In this document: in pieces, positions 30,900 through 45,600 of the stretch | Layout of the letters: the number at the start of each line of letters is the position of its first letter | Position numbering within the stretch: the stretch's first letter is position 1 | DNA from: Lagopus muta | Lineage: Eukaryota; Chordata; Aves; Galliformes; Phasianidae | Length of the DNA stretch: 64,000 nt | Direction of reading: 5' to 3' | Assembly (NCBI RefSeq): GCF_023343835.1 | Contig: NC_064471.1 | Coordinates: 3,394,598-3,458,597, forward strand | Position numbers and translations under genes: made by a program | The notes under the pieces: generated by a model | Told to the model about the DNA's origin: nothing | What the model saw: the letters and a program-made list of their open reading frames with translations, nothing else | Databases searched by the model: none

Positions 30900-33800
30900 A
30901 GAGGAGAGGTCATAGAGGAACGGAGATGTCAGAGAGGAGTGGAGTGGAGAGGAGAGGTGAAGAACTGTATATAGAGTAGACTGTAACGTACATGAGAGAT
31001 AAAATGAGGAGAGGAGAGGTCATAGAGGACAGGAGATGGTATAGAGGAGAGGTGAGGAGAGGAGGTGAGAGGAGAGGTGAAGAACTGTATATAGAGTAGA
31101 CTGTAACGTACTTGAGAGATAAAATGAGGAGAGGAGAGGTGAGTAGAGGAGGTGAGAGGAGAGGAGAGGTAATATAGGACAAGAGATGTCATAGAGGAGA
31201 GGTGAAGAACTGTATATAGAGTAGACTGTAACTTACATGAGAGATAAAATGAGGAGAGGAGAAGTGAGGAGAGTTCATAGAGGAACGGAGATGTCGGAGA
31301 GGAGAGGAGTGGAGAGGAGAGGAGAGGTGCAGAACTGTATACAGGGTAGACTGTAACGTACATGAGAGAGAAAATGAGGAGAGGAGAGGAGGTAAGAGGA
31401 GAGGAGAGTTCATAGAGGACAGGAGATGTCATAGAGGAGAGGAGAGAAGAGGTCATAGAGGACAGGAGATGTTATAGAGGAGAGGAGAGATGAAGAACTG
31501 TATATAGAGTAGACTGTAACGTACATGAGAGATAAAATGAGGAGAGGAGAGGTGAGTAGAGGAGGTGAGAGGAGAGGAGAGGTCATAAAGGACAGGAGAT
31601 GTCATAGAGGAGAGGAGAGGTGAAGAACTGTATATAGAGTAGACTGTAACTTACATGAGAGATAAAATGAGGAGAGGAGAGGAGAGGTGAGGAGGGGTCA
31701 TAGAGGAGAGGAGAGTTCATAGAGGAGAGGAGAGGATTGGTCATAGAGGAGAGGTTATGAGAGGAGAGGTCATAGAGGAGAGGAGAGGTCAGAGAGGAGA
31801 GGTCAGAGAGGAGAGGTCAGAGAGGAGAGGAGAGGTTAATAACTGTATATAGAGTAGACTGTAACATACATGAGAGATAAATGAGGAGAGGAGAGGTTAA
31901 GAACTGTATATAGAGTAGACTGTAACTTACATGAGAGATAAAATGAGGAGAGGAGAGGTGAGGAGAGGTCATAGATTACAGGAGATTTCATAGAGGAGAG
32001 GAGAGGAGAGGAGAGGGGCTGTGAAAGTAGAAGGAGGAGAGGAGAGGAGAGGGACTCTGAAAGTATAATGAGGAGAGGAGAGGTCATAGAGGAGAGGTTA
32101 TGAGAGGGGAGAAGAGGTCATAGAAGAGAGGAGAGGAGAGGAGAAGAGAGGTCATAGAGGAGAGAAGAGGAGAGGTCATAGAGGAGAGGAGAGTTCATAG
32201 TGGAGAGGAGAGGATTGGTCATAGAGGAGAGGTTGTGAGAGAAGAGAAGAGGTCATAGAGGAGAGGAGAGGGTATAGAGGAGAGGAGAGGTGAGGAGAGG
32301 AGAGGTTAAGAACTGTATACAGAGTAGACTGTAACTAACATGAGAGATAAAATGAGGTGAGGAGAGGAGAGGACAGGAGAGGTCATAGATTACAGGAGAT
32401 TTCATAGAGGAGAGGAGAGATAAAATGAGGAGAGGAGAGGAGCGGTGAAGAACTGTATATAGAGTAGACTGTAACATACATGAGAGATAAATGAGGAGAG
32501 GAGAGGAGAGGAGAGGAGAGGAGGGGTCATAGAGGAGAGGAGAGTTCATAGAGGAGAGGATTGGTCATAGAGGAGAGGTTATGAGAGGAGAGGTCAGAGA
32601 GGAGAGGTCGGAGAGGAGAGGAGAGGAGAGGTCATAGAGGAGAGGAGAGGTTAATAACTGTATACAGAGTAGACTGTAACATACATGAGAGATAAAATGA
32701 GGAGAGGAGAGATGAGGAGAGGAGAGGTCATAGAGGACAGGAGATGTCATAGAGGAGAGGAGAGTGGAGGTTAAGAACTGTATGTAGAGTGGACTGTAAC
32801 TTACATGAGAGACAAAAAAGAGGAGAGGAGAGGTCATAGAGGAACGGAGATGTCAGAGAGGAGTGGAGAGGACAGGAGAGGTGAAGAACTGTATATAGAG
32901 TAGACTGTAACGTACATGAGAGATAAAATGAGGAGAGTAGAGGTCATAGAGGACAGGAGATGTCGGAGAGGAGAGGAGAGAAGAGGTCATAGAGGACAGG
33001 AGATGGCATAGAGGAGAGGTGAGGAGAGGAGAGGAGGTAAGAGGAGAGGAGAGGTGAAGAACTGTATATAGAGTAGACTGTAAAGTACTTGAGAGATAAA
33101 ATGAAGAGAGGAGAGGTGAGTAGAGGAGGTGAGAGGAGAGGAGAGTTCATAAAGGACAGGAGATGTCATAGGGGAGAGGAGAGGTGAAGAACTGTATATA
33201 GAGTAGACTGTAACTTACATGAGAGATAAAATGAGGAGAGGAGAGGAGGGGTGAGGAGAGTTCATAGAGGAACGGAGATGTCGGAGAGGAGAAGAGTGGA
33301 GAGGAGAGGAGAGGTGAAGAACTGTATATAGAGTAGACTGTAACGTACATGTGAGATAAAATGAGGAGAGGAGACGAGAGGAGGTAAGAGGAGAGGAGAG
33401 TTCTTAGAGGACAGGAGATGTCATAGAGGAGAGGAGAGTAGAGAAGAGGTCATAGAGGACAGGAGATGTCATAGAGGAGAGGAGAGGAGAGATGAAGAAC
33501 TGTATATAGAGTAGACTGTAACGTACATGAGAGATAAAATGAGGAGAGGAGAGGAGAGGAGAGGTCATAGAGGAGAGGTTGTGAGAGAAGAGAAGAGGTC
33601 ATAGAAGAGAGGAGAGGAGAGGAGAGGGCATAGAGGAGAGGAGAGGTGAGGAGAGGAGAGGTTAAGAACTGTATATAGAGTAGACTGTAACATGAGAGAT
33701 AAAATGAGGTGAGGAGAGGAGAGGAGAGGTCATAGATTACAGGAGATTTCATAGAGGAGAGGAGAAGAGAGATAAAATGAGGAGAGGAGGGGAGGGGAGT

Positions 33801-36800
33801 GGAGAGGAGGGGAGGGGAGAGGTGCGGAGAGGAGAGGTGCGGAGAGGAGAGGAGAGCAGAGGTTAAGAACTGTATATAGAGTAGACTGTAACTTATATGA
33901 GAGATAAAATGAGGAGAGGAGAGGAGAGGAGAGGAGAGGAGCCGTGAAAGTAAAAGGAGGAGAGGAGAGGTTAATAACTGTATATAGAGTAGACTGTAAC
34001 ATACATGAGAGATAAGTGAGGAGAGGAGAAGAGAGGAGAGTTTAAGAAATGCATATAGAGTAGACTGTAACTCATATGAGAGATAAAATGAGGAGAAGAG
34101 AGGAGAGGAGAGGAGAGTTTAAGAACTGTATATAGAGTAGACTGTAACTTACATGAGAGATAAAATGAGGTGAGGAGAGGACAGGAGAGGAGAGGTCATA
34201 GATTACAGGAGATTTCATAGAGGAGAGGAGAGATAAAATGAGGAGAGGAGAGGAGAGGTGAAGAACTGTATATAGAGTAGACTGTAACGTACATGAGAGA
34301 TAAAATGAGGGGAGGAGAGGAGAGGAGAGGAGAGGTTAATAACTGTATATAGAATAGGCTGTAACATACATGAGAGATAAATGAGAAGAGGAGAGGAGAG
34401 GGGCTGTGAAAGACGAAGGAGGAGAGGAGAGGAGAGGAGAGGAGAGGGACTCTGAAAGTAGAATGAGGAGAGGAGAGGAGAGGGACTCTGAAAGTAGAAT
34501 GGGGAGAGGAGAGGAGAGGAGAGGAGAGGGACTCTGAAAGTAGAATGAGGAGAGTAGAGGAGAGGAGAGGTCATAGAGGAGAGGTCATAGAGGAGAGGAG
34601 AGGTTAATAACTGTATATAGAGTAGACTGTAACATACATGAGAGATAAATGAGGAGAGTAGGTGAGAGGAGAGTAGGTGAGAGGAGAGTAGGTGAGAGGA
34701 GAGGAGAGGAGAAGAACTGTATATAGAGTAGACTGTAACGTACATGAGAGATAAAATGAGGAGAGGAGAGATGAGGAGAGGAGAGGTCATAGAGGACAGG
34801 AGATGTCATAGAGGAGAGGAGAGGTGAAGATCTATATATAGAGTAGACTGTAACGTACATGAGAGATAAAATGAGGAGAGGAGAGGTCATAGAGGACAGG
34901 ATATGTCGGAGAGGAGAGGAGAGAAGAGGTCATAGAGGACAGGAGATGGCATAGAGGAGAGGTGAGGAGAGGAGAGGAGGTAAGAGGAGAGGAGTGGTGA
35001 AGAATTGTATACAGAGTAGACTGTAAAGTACTTGAGAGATAAAACGAGGAGAGGAGAGGAGAGGAGGTAAGAGGAGAGGAGAGTTCATAGAGGAACAGAG
35101 ATGTCGGAGAGGAGTGGAGAGGAGAGGAGAGGTGAAGAACTGTATACAGAGTAGACTGTAACGTACATGAGAGATAAAATGAGCAGAGGAGAGGAGAGGA
35201 GGTAAGAGGAGAGGAGAGTTCATAGAGGACAGGAGATGTCATAGAGGAGAGGAGAGGAGAGAAGAGGTCATAGAGGACAGGAGATGTCATAGAGGAGAGG
35301 AGAGAAGAGATGAGGAGTGGTGAAGAACCGTATATAGAGTAGACTGTAACGTACATGAGAGATAAAATGAGGAGAGGAGAGGTCATAGAGGACAGGAGAT
35401 GTTGGAGAGGAGAGGAGAGGAGAGATGAAGAACTGTATATAGAGTAGACAGTAATTTATAAGAGAGATAAAATGAGGAGAGGAGAGGAGGTAAGAGGAGA
35501 GGAGAGGTCATAGAGGACAGGAGATGTCATAGAGGAGAGGAGAGAAGAGATGAGGAGAGGTTAAGAACTGTATATAGAGTAGACTGTAACGTACGTGAGA
35601 GATAAAATGAGGAGAGGAGGGGAGGGGAGAGGAGAGGAGTGGAGAGAAGAGGAGGGGAGAGGAGAGGTTAAGAAATGTTATAGAGTGGACTGTAACTTAC
35701 AAGAGAGATAAAATGAGGTGAGGAGAGGAGAGGAGAGAAGAGGTCATAGAGCATAGGAGATGGCATCGAGGAGAGGAGAGGTTAAGAACTGGATATAGAG
35801 TAGACTGTAACATACATGAGAGATAAATGATAAGAGGAGAGGAGAGGTTAAGAACTGTATATAGAGTAGACTGTAACTTCCATGAGAGATAAAATGAGGT
35901 GAGGAGAGGAGAGGTCATAGAGGACAGGAGATGTCGTAGACGAGAGGTTAAGAACTGGACATAGAGTAGCCTGTAACATACATGAGAGATAAATGAGAAG
36001 AGGAGAGGAGAGGTTAAGAACTGTATATAGAGTAGACTGTAACTTACATGAGAGATAAAATGAGGTGAGGAGAGGAGAGGAGAGGTCATAGAGGACAGGA
36101 GATGTCATAGAGGAGTGGAGAGGAGAGGTCATAGAGGAGAGGAGAGGAATGGTCATAGAGGAGAGGTTATGAGAGGAGAGGTCATATAGGAGTGGAGAGG
36201 AGAAAAGAGGAGAGGGTAAGAACTGTATATAGAGCAGACTGTAACGTACATGAGAGATAAAATGAGGAGAGGAGAGGTTAAGAACTGTATATAGAGTGGA
36301 CTGTAACTTACATGAGACATAAAATGAGGTGAGGAGAGGAGAGGTGAAGAACTGTATATAGAGTAGACTGTAACGTACATGCGAAATAAAATGAGGAGAG
36401 GAGAGGATAGGAGAGGAGAGGAGAGGTGAGGTCATAGAAGAGAGGAGAGGAGAGTAGAGGTTAAGAACTGAATATAGAGTAGACTGTAATTTATAAGAGA
36501 GATAAAATGAGGTGAGGAGAGGAGAGGAGAGGAGGGGTCATAGAGGAGAGGAGAGGTCATAGAGGAGAGGTCATAGAGGAGAGTAGAGGAGAGGGTAATA
36601 ACTGTATATAGAGTAGACTGTAGCATACATGAGAGATAAATGAGGAGAGGAGAGGAGCGGAGAGGTTAAGAACTGTATATAGAGTGGAATGTAACTTACA
36701 TGAGAGATAAAATGAGGTGAGGAGAGGAGAGGAGAGGTCATAGATTACAGGAGATTTCATAGAGGAGAGGAGAGGAGAGATAAAATGAGGAGAGGAGAGG

Positions 36801-39800
36801 GGAGGTGAGGAGAGGGACTCTGAAAGTAGAATGAGGAGCGGAGAGGAGAGGGGAGGAGAGGTCATAGAGGAGAGGTTGTGAGAGAAGAGAAGAGGTCATA
36901 GAAGAGAGGAGAGGAGAGGGCATAGAGGAGAGGAGAGGTGAGGAGAGGAGAGGTTAAGAACTGTATATAGAGTAGACTGTAACTTATATGAGAGATAAAA
37001 TGAGGTGAGGAGAGGAGAGGTCATAGAGGAGAGGAGGGGAGGGGAGAGGTGCGGAGAGGAGAGGAGAGGTGAAGAACTGTATATAGAGTAGACTGTAACG
37101 TACTTGAGAGATAAAATGAGGAGAGGAGAGGTGAGTAGAGGAGGTGAGAGGAGAGGAGAGGTAATATAGGACAAGAGATGTCATAGAGGAGAGGAGAGGT
37201 GAAGAACTGTATATAGAGTAGACTGTAACTTACATGAGAGATAAAATGAGGAGAGGAGAAGTGAGGAGAGTTCATAGAGGAACGGAGATGTCGGAGAGGA
37301 GAGGAGTGGAGAGGAGAGGAGAGGTGCAGAACTGTATACAGGGTAGACTGTAACGTACATGAGAGATAAAATGAGGAGAGGAGAGGAGGTAAGAGGAGAG
37401 GAGAGTTCATAGAGGACAGGAGATGTCATAGAGGAGAGGAGAGAAGAGGTCATAGAGGACAGGAGATGTTATAGAGGAGAGGAGAGATGAAGAACTGTAT
37501 ATAGAGTAGACTGTAACGTACATGAGAGATAAAATGAGGAGAGGAGAGGTGAGTAGAGGAGGTGAGAGGAGAGGAGAGGTCATAAAGGACAGGAGATGTC
37601 ATAGAGGAGAGGAGAGGTGAAGAACTGTATATAGAGTAGACTGTAACTTACATGAGAGATAAAATGAGGAGAGGAGAGGAGAGGTGAGGAGAGTTCATAG
37701 AGGAACGGAGATGTCGGAGAGGAGAGGAGAGGTGAAGAACTGTATATAGAGTAGACTGTAATTTATAAGAGAGATAAAATGTGGAGAGGAGAGGAGAGGA
37801 GAGGAGGGGTCATAGAGGAGAGGAGAGTTCATAGAGGAGAGGAGAGGATTGGTCATAGAGGAGAGGTTATGAGAGGAGAGGAGAGGTCATAGAGGAGAGG
37901 AGAGGTCAGAGAGGAGAGGTCAGAGAGGAGAGGTCAGAGAGGAGAGGTCAGAGAGGAGAGGTCAGAGAGGAGAGGAGAGGAGAGGTTAATAACTGTATAT
38001 AGAGTAGACTGTAACATACATGAGAGATAAATGAGGAGAGGAGAGGAGAGGTTAAGAACTGTATATAGAGTAGACTGTAACTTACATGAGAGATAAAATG
38101 AGGAGAGGAGAGGTGAGGAGAGGTCATAGATTACAGGAGATTTCATAGAGGAGAGGAGAGGAGAGGAGAGGGGCTGTGAAAGTAGAAGGAGGAGAGGAGA
38201 GGAGAGGGACTCTGAAAGTATAATGAGGAGAGGAGAGGAGAGAGAGGAGAGGTCATAGAGGAGAGGTTATGAGAGGGGAGAAGAGGTCATAGAAGAGAGG
38301 AGAGGAGAGGAGAAGAGAGGTCATAGAGGAGAGAAGAGGAGAGGTCATAGAGGAGAGGAGAGTTCATAGTGGAGAGGAGAGGATTGGTCATAGAGGAGAG
38401 GTTGTGAGAGAAGAGAAGAGGTCATAGAGGAGAGGAGAGGGTATAGAGGAGAGGAGAGGTGAGGAGAGGAGAGGTTAAGAACTGTATACAGAGTAGACTG
38501 TAACTAACATGAGAGATAAAATGAGGTGAGGAGAGGAGAGGACAGGAGAGGTCATAGATTACAGGAGATTTCATAGAGGAGAGGAGAGATAAAATGAGGA
38601 GAGGAGAGGAGAGGAGAGGTGAAGAACTGTATATAGAGTAGACTGTAACATACATGAGAGATAAATGAGGAGAGGAGAGGAGAGGAGAGGAGGGGTCATA
38701 GAGGAGAGGAGAGTTCATAGAGGAGAGGATTGGTCATAGAGGAGAGGTCAGAGAGGAGAGGTCAGAGAGGAGAGGTCGGAGAGGAGAGGAGAGGTCATAG
38801 AGGAGAGGAGAGGAGAGGTTAATAACTGTATACAGAGTAGACTGTAACATACATGAGAGATAAAATGAGGAGAGGAGAGATGAGGAGAGGAGAGGTCATA
38901 GAGGACAGGAGATGTCATAGAGGAGAGGAGAGTGGAGGTTAAGAACTGTATGTAGAGTGGACTGTAACTTACATGAGAGACAAAAAAGAGGAGAGGAGAG
39001 GTCATAGAGGAACGGAGATGTCAGAGAGGAGTGGAGAGGACAGGAGAGGTGAAGAACTGTATATAGAGTAGACTGTAACGTACATGAGAGATAAAATGAG
39101 GAGAGTAGAGGTCATAGAGGACAGGAGATGTCGGAGAGGAGAGGAGAGAAGAGGTCATAGAGGACAGGAGATGGCATAGAGGAGAGGTGAGGAGAGGAGA
39201 GGAGGTAAGAGGAGAGGAGAGGTGAAGAACTGTATATAGAGTAGACTGTAAAGTACTTGAGAGATAAAATGAAGAGAGGAGAGGTGAGTAGAGGAGGTGA
39301 GAGGAGAGGAGAGTTCATAAAGGACAGGAGATGTCATAGGGGAGAGGAGAGGTGAAGAACTGTATATAGAGTAGACTGTAACTTACATGAGAGATAAAAT
39401 GAGGAGAGGAGAGGAGGGGTGAGGAGAGTTCATAGAGGAACGGAGATGTCGGAGAGGAGAAGAGTGGAGAGGAGAGGAGAGGTGAAGAACTGTATATAGA
39501 GTAGACTGTAACGTACATGTGAGATAAAATGAGGAGAGGAGACGAGAGGAGGTAAGAGGAGAGGAGAGTTCATAGAGGACAGGAGATGTCATAGAGGAGA
39601 GGAGAGTAGAGAAGAGGTCATAGAGGACAGGAGATGTCATAGAGGAGAGGAGAGGAGAGATGAAGAACTGTATATAGAGTAGACTGTAACGTACATGAGA
39701 GATAAAATGAGGAGAGGAGAGGAGAGGTCATAGAGGAGAGGTTGTGAGAGAAGAGAAGAGGTCATAGAAGAGAGGAGAGGAGAGGAGAGGGCATAGAGGA

Positions 39801-42650
39801 GAGGAGAGGTGAGGAGAGGAGAGGTTAAGAACTGTATATAGAGTAGACTGTAACATGAGAGATAAAATGAGGTGAGGAGAGGAGAGGAGAGGAGAGGTCA
39901 TAGATTACAGGAGATTTCATAGAGGAGAGGAGAGGAGAGATAAAATGAGGAGAGGAGGGGAGGGGAGTGGAGAGGAGGGGAGGGGAGGGGAGAGGTGCGG
40001 AGAGGAGAGGTGCGGAGAGGAGAGGAGAGCAGAGGTTAAGAACTGTATATAGAGTAGACTGTAACTTATATGAGAGATAAAATGAGGAGAGGAGAGGAGA
40101 GGAGAGGAGCCGTGAAAGTAAAAGGAGGAGAGGAGAGGTTAATAACTGTATATAGAGTAGACTGTAACATACATGAGAGATAAATGAGGAGAGTAGGTGA
40201 GAGGAGAGTAGGTGAGAGGAGAGTAGGTGAGAGGAGAGGAGAGGAGAAGAACTGTATATAGAGTAGACTGTAACGTACATGAGAGATAAAATGAGGAGAG
40301 GAGAGATGAGGAGAGGAGAGGTCATAGAGGACAGGAGATGTCATAGAGGAGAGGAGAGGAGAGGTGAAGATCTATATATAGAGTAGACTGTAACGTACAT
40401 GAGAGATAAAATGAGGAGAGGAGAGGTCATAGAGGACAGGATATGTCGGAGAGGAGAGGAGAGAAGAGGTCATAGAGGACAGGAGATGGCATAGAGGAGA
40501 GGTGAGGAGAGGAGAGGAGGTAATAGGAGAGGAGTGGTGAAGAATTGTATACAGAGTAGACTGTAAAGTACTTGAGAGATAAAACGAGGAGAGGAGAGGA
40601 GAGGAGAGGAGGTAAGAGGAGAGGAGAGTTCATAGAGGAACAGAGATGTCGGAGAGGAGAGGAGTGGAGAGGAGAGGAGAGGTGAAGAACTGTATACAGA
40701 GTAGACTGTAACGTACATGAGAGATAAAATGAGCAGAGGAGAGGAGAGGAGGTAAGAGGAGAGGAGAGTTCATAGAGGACAGGAGATGTCATAGAGGAGA
40801 GGAGAGGAGAGAAGAGGTCATAGAGGACAGGAGATGTCATAGAGGAGAGGAGAGAAGAGATGAGGAGAGGTGAAGAACCGTATATAGAGTAGACTGTAAC
40901 GTACATGAGAGATAAAATGAGGAGAGGAGAGGTCATAGAGGACAGGAGATGTCGGAGAGGAGAGGAGAGGAGAGATGAAGAACTGTATATAGAGTAGACA
41001 GTAATTTATAAGAGAGATAAAATGAGGAGAGGAGAGGAGGTAAGAGGAGAGGAGAGGTCATAGAGGACAGGAGATGTCATAGAGGAGAGGAGAGAAGAGA
41101 TGAGGAGAGGTTAAGAACTGTATATAGAGTAGACTGTAATGTACGTGAGAGATAAAATGAGGAGAGGAGGGGAGGGGAGAGGAGAGGAGTGGAGAGAAGA
41201 GGAGGGGAGAGGAGAGGAGAGGTTAAGAAATGTTATAGAGTGGACTGTAACTTACAAGAGAGATAAAATGAGGTGAGGAGAGGAGAGGAGAGAAGAGGTC
41301 ATAGAGCATAGGAGATGGCATCGAGGAGAGGAGAGGTTAAGAACTGGATATAGAGTAGACTGTAACATACATGAGAGATAAATGATAAGAGGAGAGGAGA
41401 GGTTAAGAACTGTATATAGAGTAGACTGTAACTTCCATGAGAGATAAAATGAGGTGAGGAGAGGAGAGGTCATAGAGGACAGGAGATGTCGTAGACGAGA
41501 GGTTAAGAACTGGATATAGAGTAGCCTGTAACATACATGAGAGATAAATGAGAAGAGGAGAGGAGAGGTTAAGAACTGTATATAGAGTAGACTGTAACTT
41601 ACATGAGAGATAAAATGAGGTGAGGAGAGGAGAGGAGAGGTCATAGAGGACAGGAGATGTCATAGAGGAGTGGAGAGGAGAGGTCATAGAGGAGAGGAGA
41701 GGAATGGTCATAGAGGAGAGGTTATGAGAGGAGAGGTCATATAGGAGTGGAGAGGAGAAAAGAGGAGAGGGTAAGAACTGTATATAGAGCAGACTGTAAC
41801 GTACATGAGAGATAAAATGAGGAGAGGAGAGGTTAAGAACTGTATATAGAGTGGACTGTAACTTACATGAGACATAAAATGAGGTGAGGAGAGGAGAGGT
41901 GAAGAACTGTATATAGAGTAGACTGTAACGTACATGCGAAATAAAATGAGGAGAGGAGAGGATAGGAGAGGAGAGGAGAGGTGAGGTCATAGAGGAGAGG
42001 AGAGTAGAGGTTAAGAACTGAATATAGAGTAGACTGTAATTTATAAGAGAGATAAAATGAGGTGAGGAGAGGAGAGGAGAGGAGGGGTCATAGAGGAGAG
42101 GAGAGGTCATAGAGGAGAGGTCATAGAGGAGAGTAGAGGAGAGGGTAATAACTGTATATAGAGTAGACTGTAGCATACATGAGAGATAAATGAGGAGAGG
42201 AGAGGAGCGGAGAGGTTAAGAACTGTATACAGAGTGGAATGTAACTTACATGAGAGATAAAATGAGGTGAGGAGAGGAGAGGAGAGGTCATAGATTACAG
42301 GAGATTTCATAGAGGAGAGGAGAGGAGAGATAAAATGAGGAGAGGAGAGGGGAGGTGAGGAGAGGGACTCTGAAAGTAGAATGAGGAGCGGAGAGGAGAG
42401 GGGAGGAGAGGTCATAGAGGAGAGGTTGTGAGAGAAGAGAAGAGGTCATAGAAGAGAGGAGAGGAGAGGGCATAGAGGAGAGGAGAGGTGAGGAGAGGAG
42501 AGGTTAAGAACTGTATATAGAGTAGACTGTAACTTATATGAGAGATAAAATGAGGTGAGGAGAGGAGAGGTCATAGAGGAGAGGAGGGGAGGGGAGAGGT
42601 GCGGAGAGGAGAGGAGAGGTGAAGAACTGTATATAGAGTAGACTGTAACG
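30900..42650. repeat. Higher-order repeat: two blocks of about 5.5-6.2 kb
   Basis: Long stretches recur in order: 30929-31456 and 36926-37453 (offset 5,997), 32944-33350 and 39112-39518 (offset 6,168), 35697-36089 and 41252-41644 (offset 5,555), 36557-36923 and 42107-42473 (offset 5,550). Their translations are identical or nearly so. The offset change from 6,168 to about 5,550 is explained by about 610 bp (near 34.0-34.6 kb) present in the first block and missing from the second. Confidence 0.88.
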
Positions 42651-45600
42651 TACATGAGAGATAAAATGAGGAGAGGAGAGGAGGGGAGGGGAGAGGAGAG
42701 GAGGGGAGAGAAGAGGAGGGGAGAGGAGAGGAGAGGTTAAGAACTGTATATAGAGTGGACTGTAACTTACAAGAGAGATAAAATGAGGTGAGGAGAGGAG
42801 AGGAGAGAAGAGGTCATAGAAGACAGGAGATGGCATAGAGGAGAGGAGAGGTTAAGAACTGGATATCGAGTAGACTGTAACATACATGAGAGATAAATGA
42901 TAAGAGGAGAGGAGAGGTTAACAACTGTATATAGAGTAGACTGTAACTTACATGAGAGATAAAATGAGATGAGGAGAGGAGAGGTCATAGAGGACAGGAG
43001 ATGTCATAGAGGAGAGGTTAAGAACTGGATATAGAGTAGACTAACATACATGAGAGATAAATGAGAAGAGGAGAGGAGAGGTTAAGAACTGTATATAGAG
43101 TAGACTGTAACTTACATGAGAGATAAAATGAGGTGAGGAGAGGAGAGGAGGGGTCATAGAGGACAGGAGATGTCATAGAGGAGTGGAGAGGAGAAAAGAG
43201 GAGAGGGTAAGAACTGTATATAGGGCAGACTGTAAGGTACATGAGAGATAAAATGAGGAGAGGAGAGGAGAGGTGAAGAACTGTATATAGAGTAGACTGT
43301 AACGTACATGAGAGATAAAATGAGGAGAGGAGAGGAGAGGTCATAGAGGACAGGAGATGTCATAGAGGAGAGGAGAGGAGAGGTCATAGAGGAGTGGAGA
43401 GGAGAAAAGAGGAGGGGGTAAGAACTGTATATAGAGCAGACTGTAACGTACATGAGAGATAAAATGAGGAGAGGAGAGGTTACGAACTGTATATAGAGTG
43501 GACTGTAACTTACATGAGAGATAAAATGAGGTGAGGAGAGGAGAGGAGAGGTTAAGAACTGTATATAGAGTAGACTGTAACGTACATGAGAGATAAAATG
43601 AGGAGAGGAGAGGAGGGGAGGGGAGAGGAGAGGAGGGGAGAGAAGAGGAGGGGAGAGGAGAGGAGAGGTTAAGAACTGTATATAGAGTGGACTGTAACTT
43701 ACAAGAGAGATAAAATGAGGTGAGGAGAGGAGAGGAGAGAAGAGGTCATAGAAGACAGGAGATGGCATAGAGGAGAGGAGAGGTTAAGAACTGGATATAG
43801 AGTAGACTGTAACGTACATGCGAAATAAAATGAGGAGAGGAGAGGATAGGAGAGGAGAGGTGAGGTCATAGAAGAGAGGAGAGGAGAGTAGAGGTTAAGA
43901 ACTGAATATAGAGTAGACTGTAATTTATAAGAGAGATAAAATGAGGTGAGGAGAGGAGAGGAGAGGAGGGGTCATAGAGGAGAGGAGAGTTCATAGAGGA
44001 GAGGTCATAGAGGAGAGTAGAGGAGAGGGTAATAACTGTATATAGAGTAGACTGTAGCATACATGAGATTTAAATGAGGAGAGGAGAGGAGCGGAGAGGT
44101 TAAGAACTGTATATAGAGTGGAATGTAACTTACATGAGAGATAAAATGAGGTGAGGAGAGGAGAGGAGAGGAGAGGTCATAGATTACAGGAGATTTCATA
44201 GAGGAGAGGAGAGGAGAGATAAAATGAGGAGAGGAGAGGGGAGGTGAGGAGAGGGACTCTGAAAGTAGAATGAGGAGCGGAGAGGAGAGGGGAGGAGAGG
44301 TCATAGAGGAGAGGTTGTGAGAGAAGAGAAGAGGTCATAGAAGAGAGGAGAGGAGAGGGCATAGAGGAGAGGAGAGGTGAGGAGAGGAGAGGTTAAGAAC
44401 TGTATATAGAGTAGACTGTAACTTATATGAGAGATAAAATGAGGTGAGGAGAGGAGAGGTCATAGAGGAGAGGAGGGGAGGGGAGAGGTGCGGAGAGGAG
44501 AGGAGAGGTGAAGAACTGTATATAGAGTAGACTGTAACGTACATGAGAGATAAAATGAGGAGAGGAGAGGAGAGGAGAGGTCATAGAGGACAGGAGATGT
44601 CATAGAGGAGAGGAGAGAAGAGATGAGGAGAGGTTAAGAACTGTATATAGAGTAGACTGTAACGTACATGAGAGATAAAATGAGGAGAGGAGAGGAGGGG
44701 AGGGGAGAGGAGAGGAGGGGAGAGAAGAGGAGGGGAGAGGAGAGGAGAGGTTAAGAACTGTATATAGAGTGGACTGTAACTTACAAGAGAGATAAAATGA
44801 GGTGAGGAGAGGAGAGGAGAGAAGAGGTCATAGAAGACAGGAGATGGCATAGAGGAGAGGAGAGGTTAAGAACTGGATATCGAGTAGACTGTAACATACA
44901 TGAGAGATAAATGATAAGAGGAGAGGAGAGGAGAGGTTAACAACTGTATATAGAGTAGACTGTAACTTACATGAGAGATAAAATGAGGTGAGGAGAGGAG
45001 AGGTCATAGAGGACAGGAGATGTCATACAGGAGAGGTTAAGAACTGGATATAGAGTAGACTGTAACATACATGAGAGATAAATGAGAAGAGGAGAGGAGA
45101 GGTTAAGAACTGTATATAGAGTAGACTGTAACTTACATGAGAGATAAAATGAGGTGAGGAGAGGAGAGGAGGGGTCATAGAGGACAGGAGATGTCATAGA
45201 GGAGTGGAGAGGAGAAAAGAGGAGAGGGTAAGAACTGTATATAGGGCAGACTGTAAGGTACATGAGAGATAAAATGAGGAGAGGAGAGGAGAGGTGAAGA
45301 ACTGTATATAGAGTAGACTGTAACGTACATGAGAGATAAAATGAGGAGAGGAGAGGAGAGGTCATAGAGGACAGGAGATGTCATAGAGGAGAGGAGAGGA
45401 GAGGTCATAGAGGAGTGGAGAGGAGAAAAGAGGAGGGGGTAAGAACTGTATATAGAGCAGACTGTAACGTACATGAGAGATAAAATGAGGAGAGGAGAGG
45501 TTACGAACTGTATATAGAGTGGACTGTAACTTACATGAGAGATAAAATGAGGTGAGGAGAGGAGAGGAGAGGTTAAGAACTGTATATAGAGTAGACTGTA

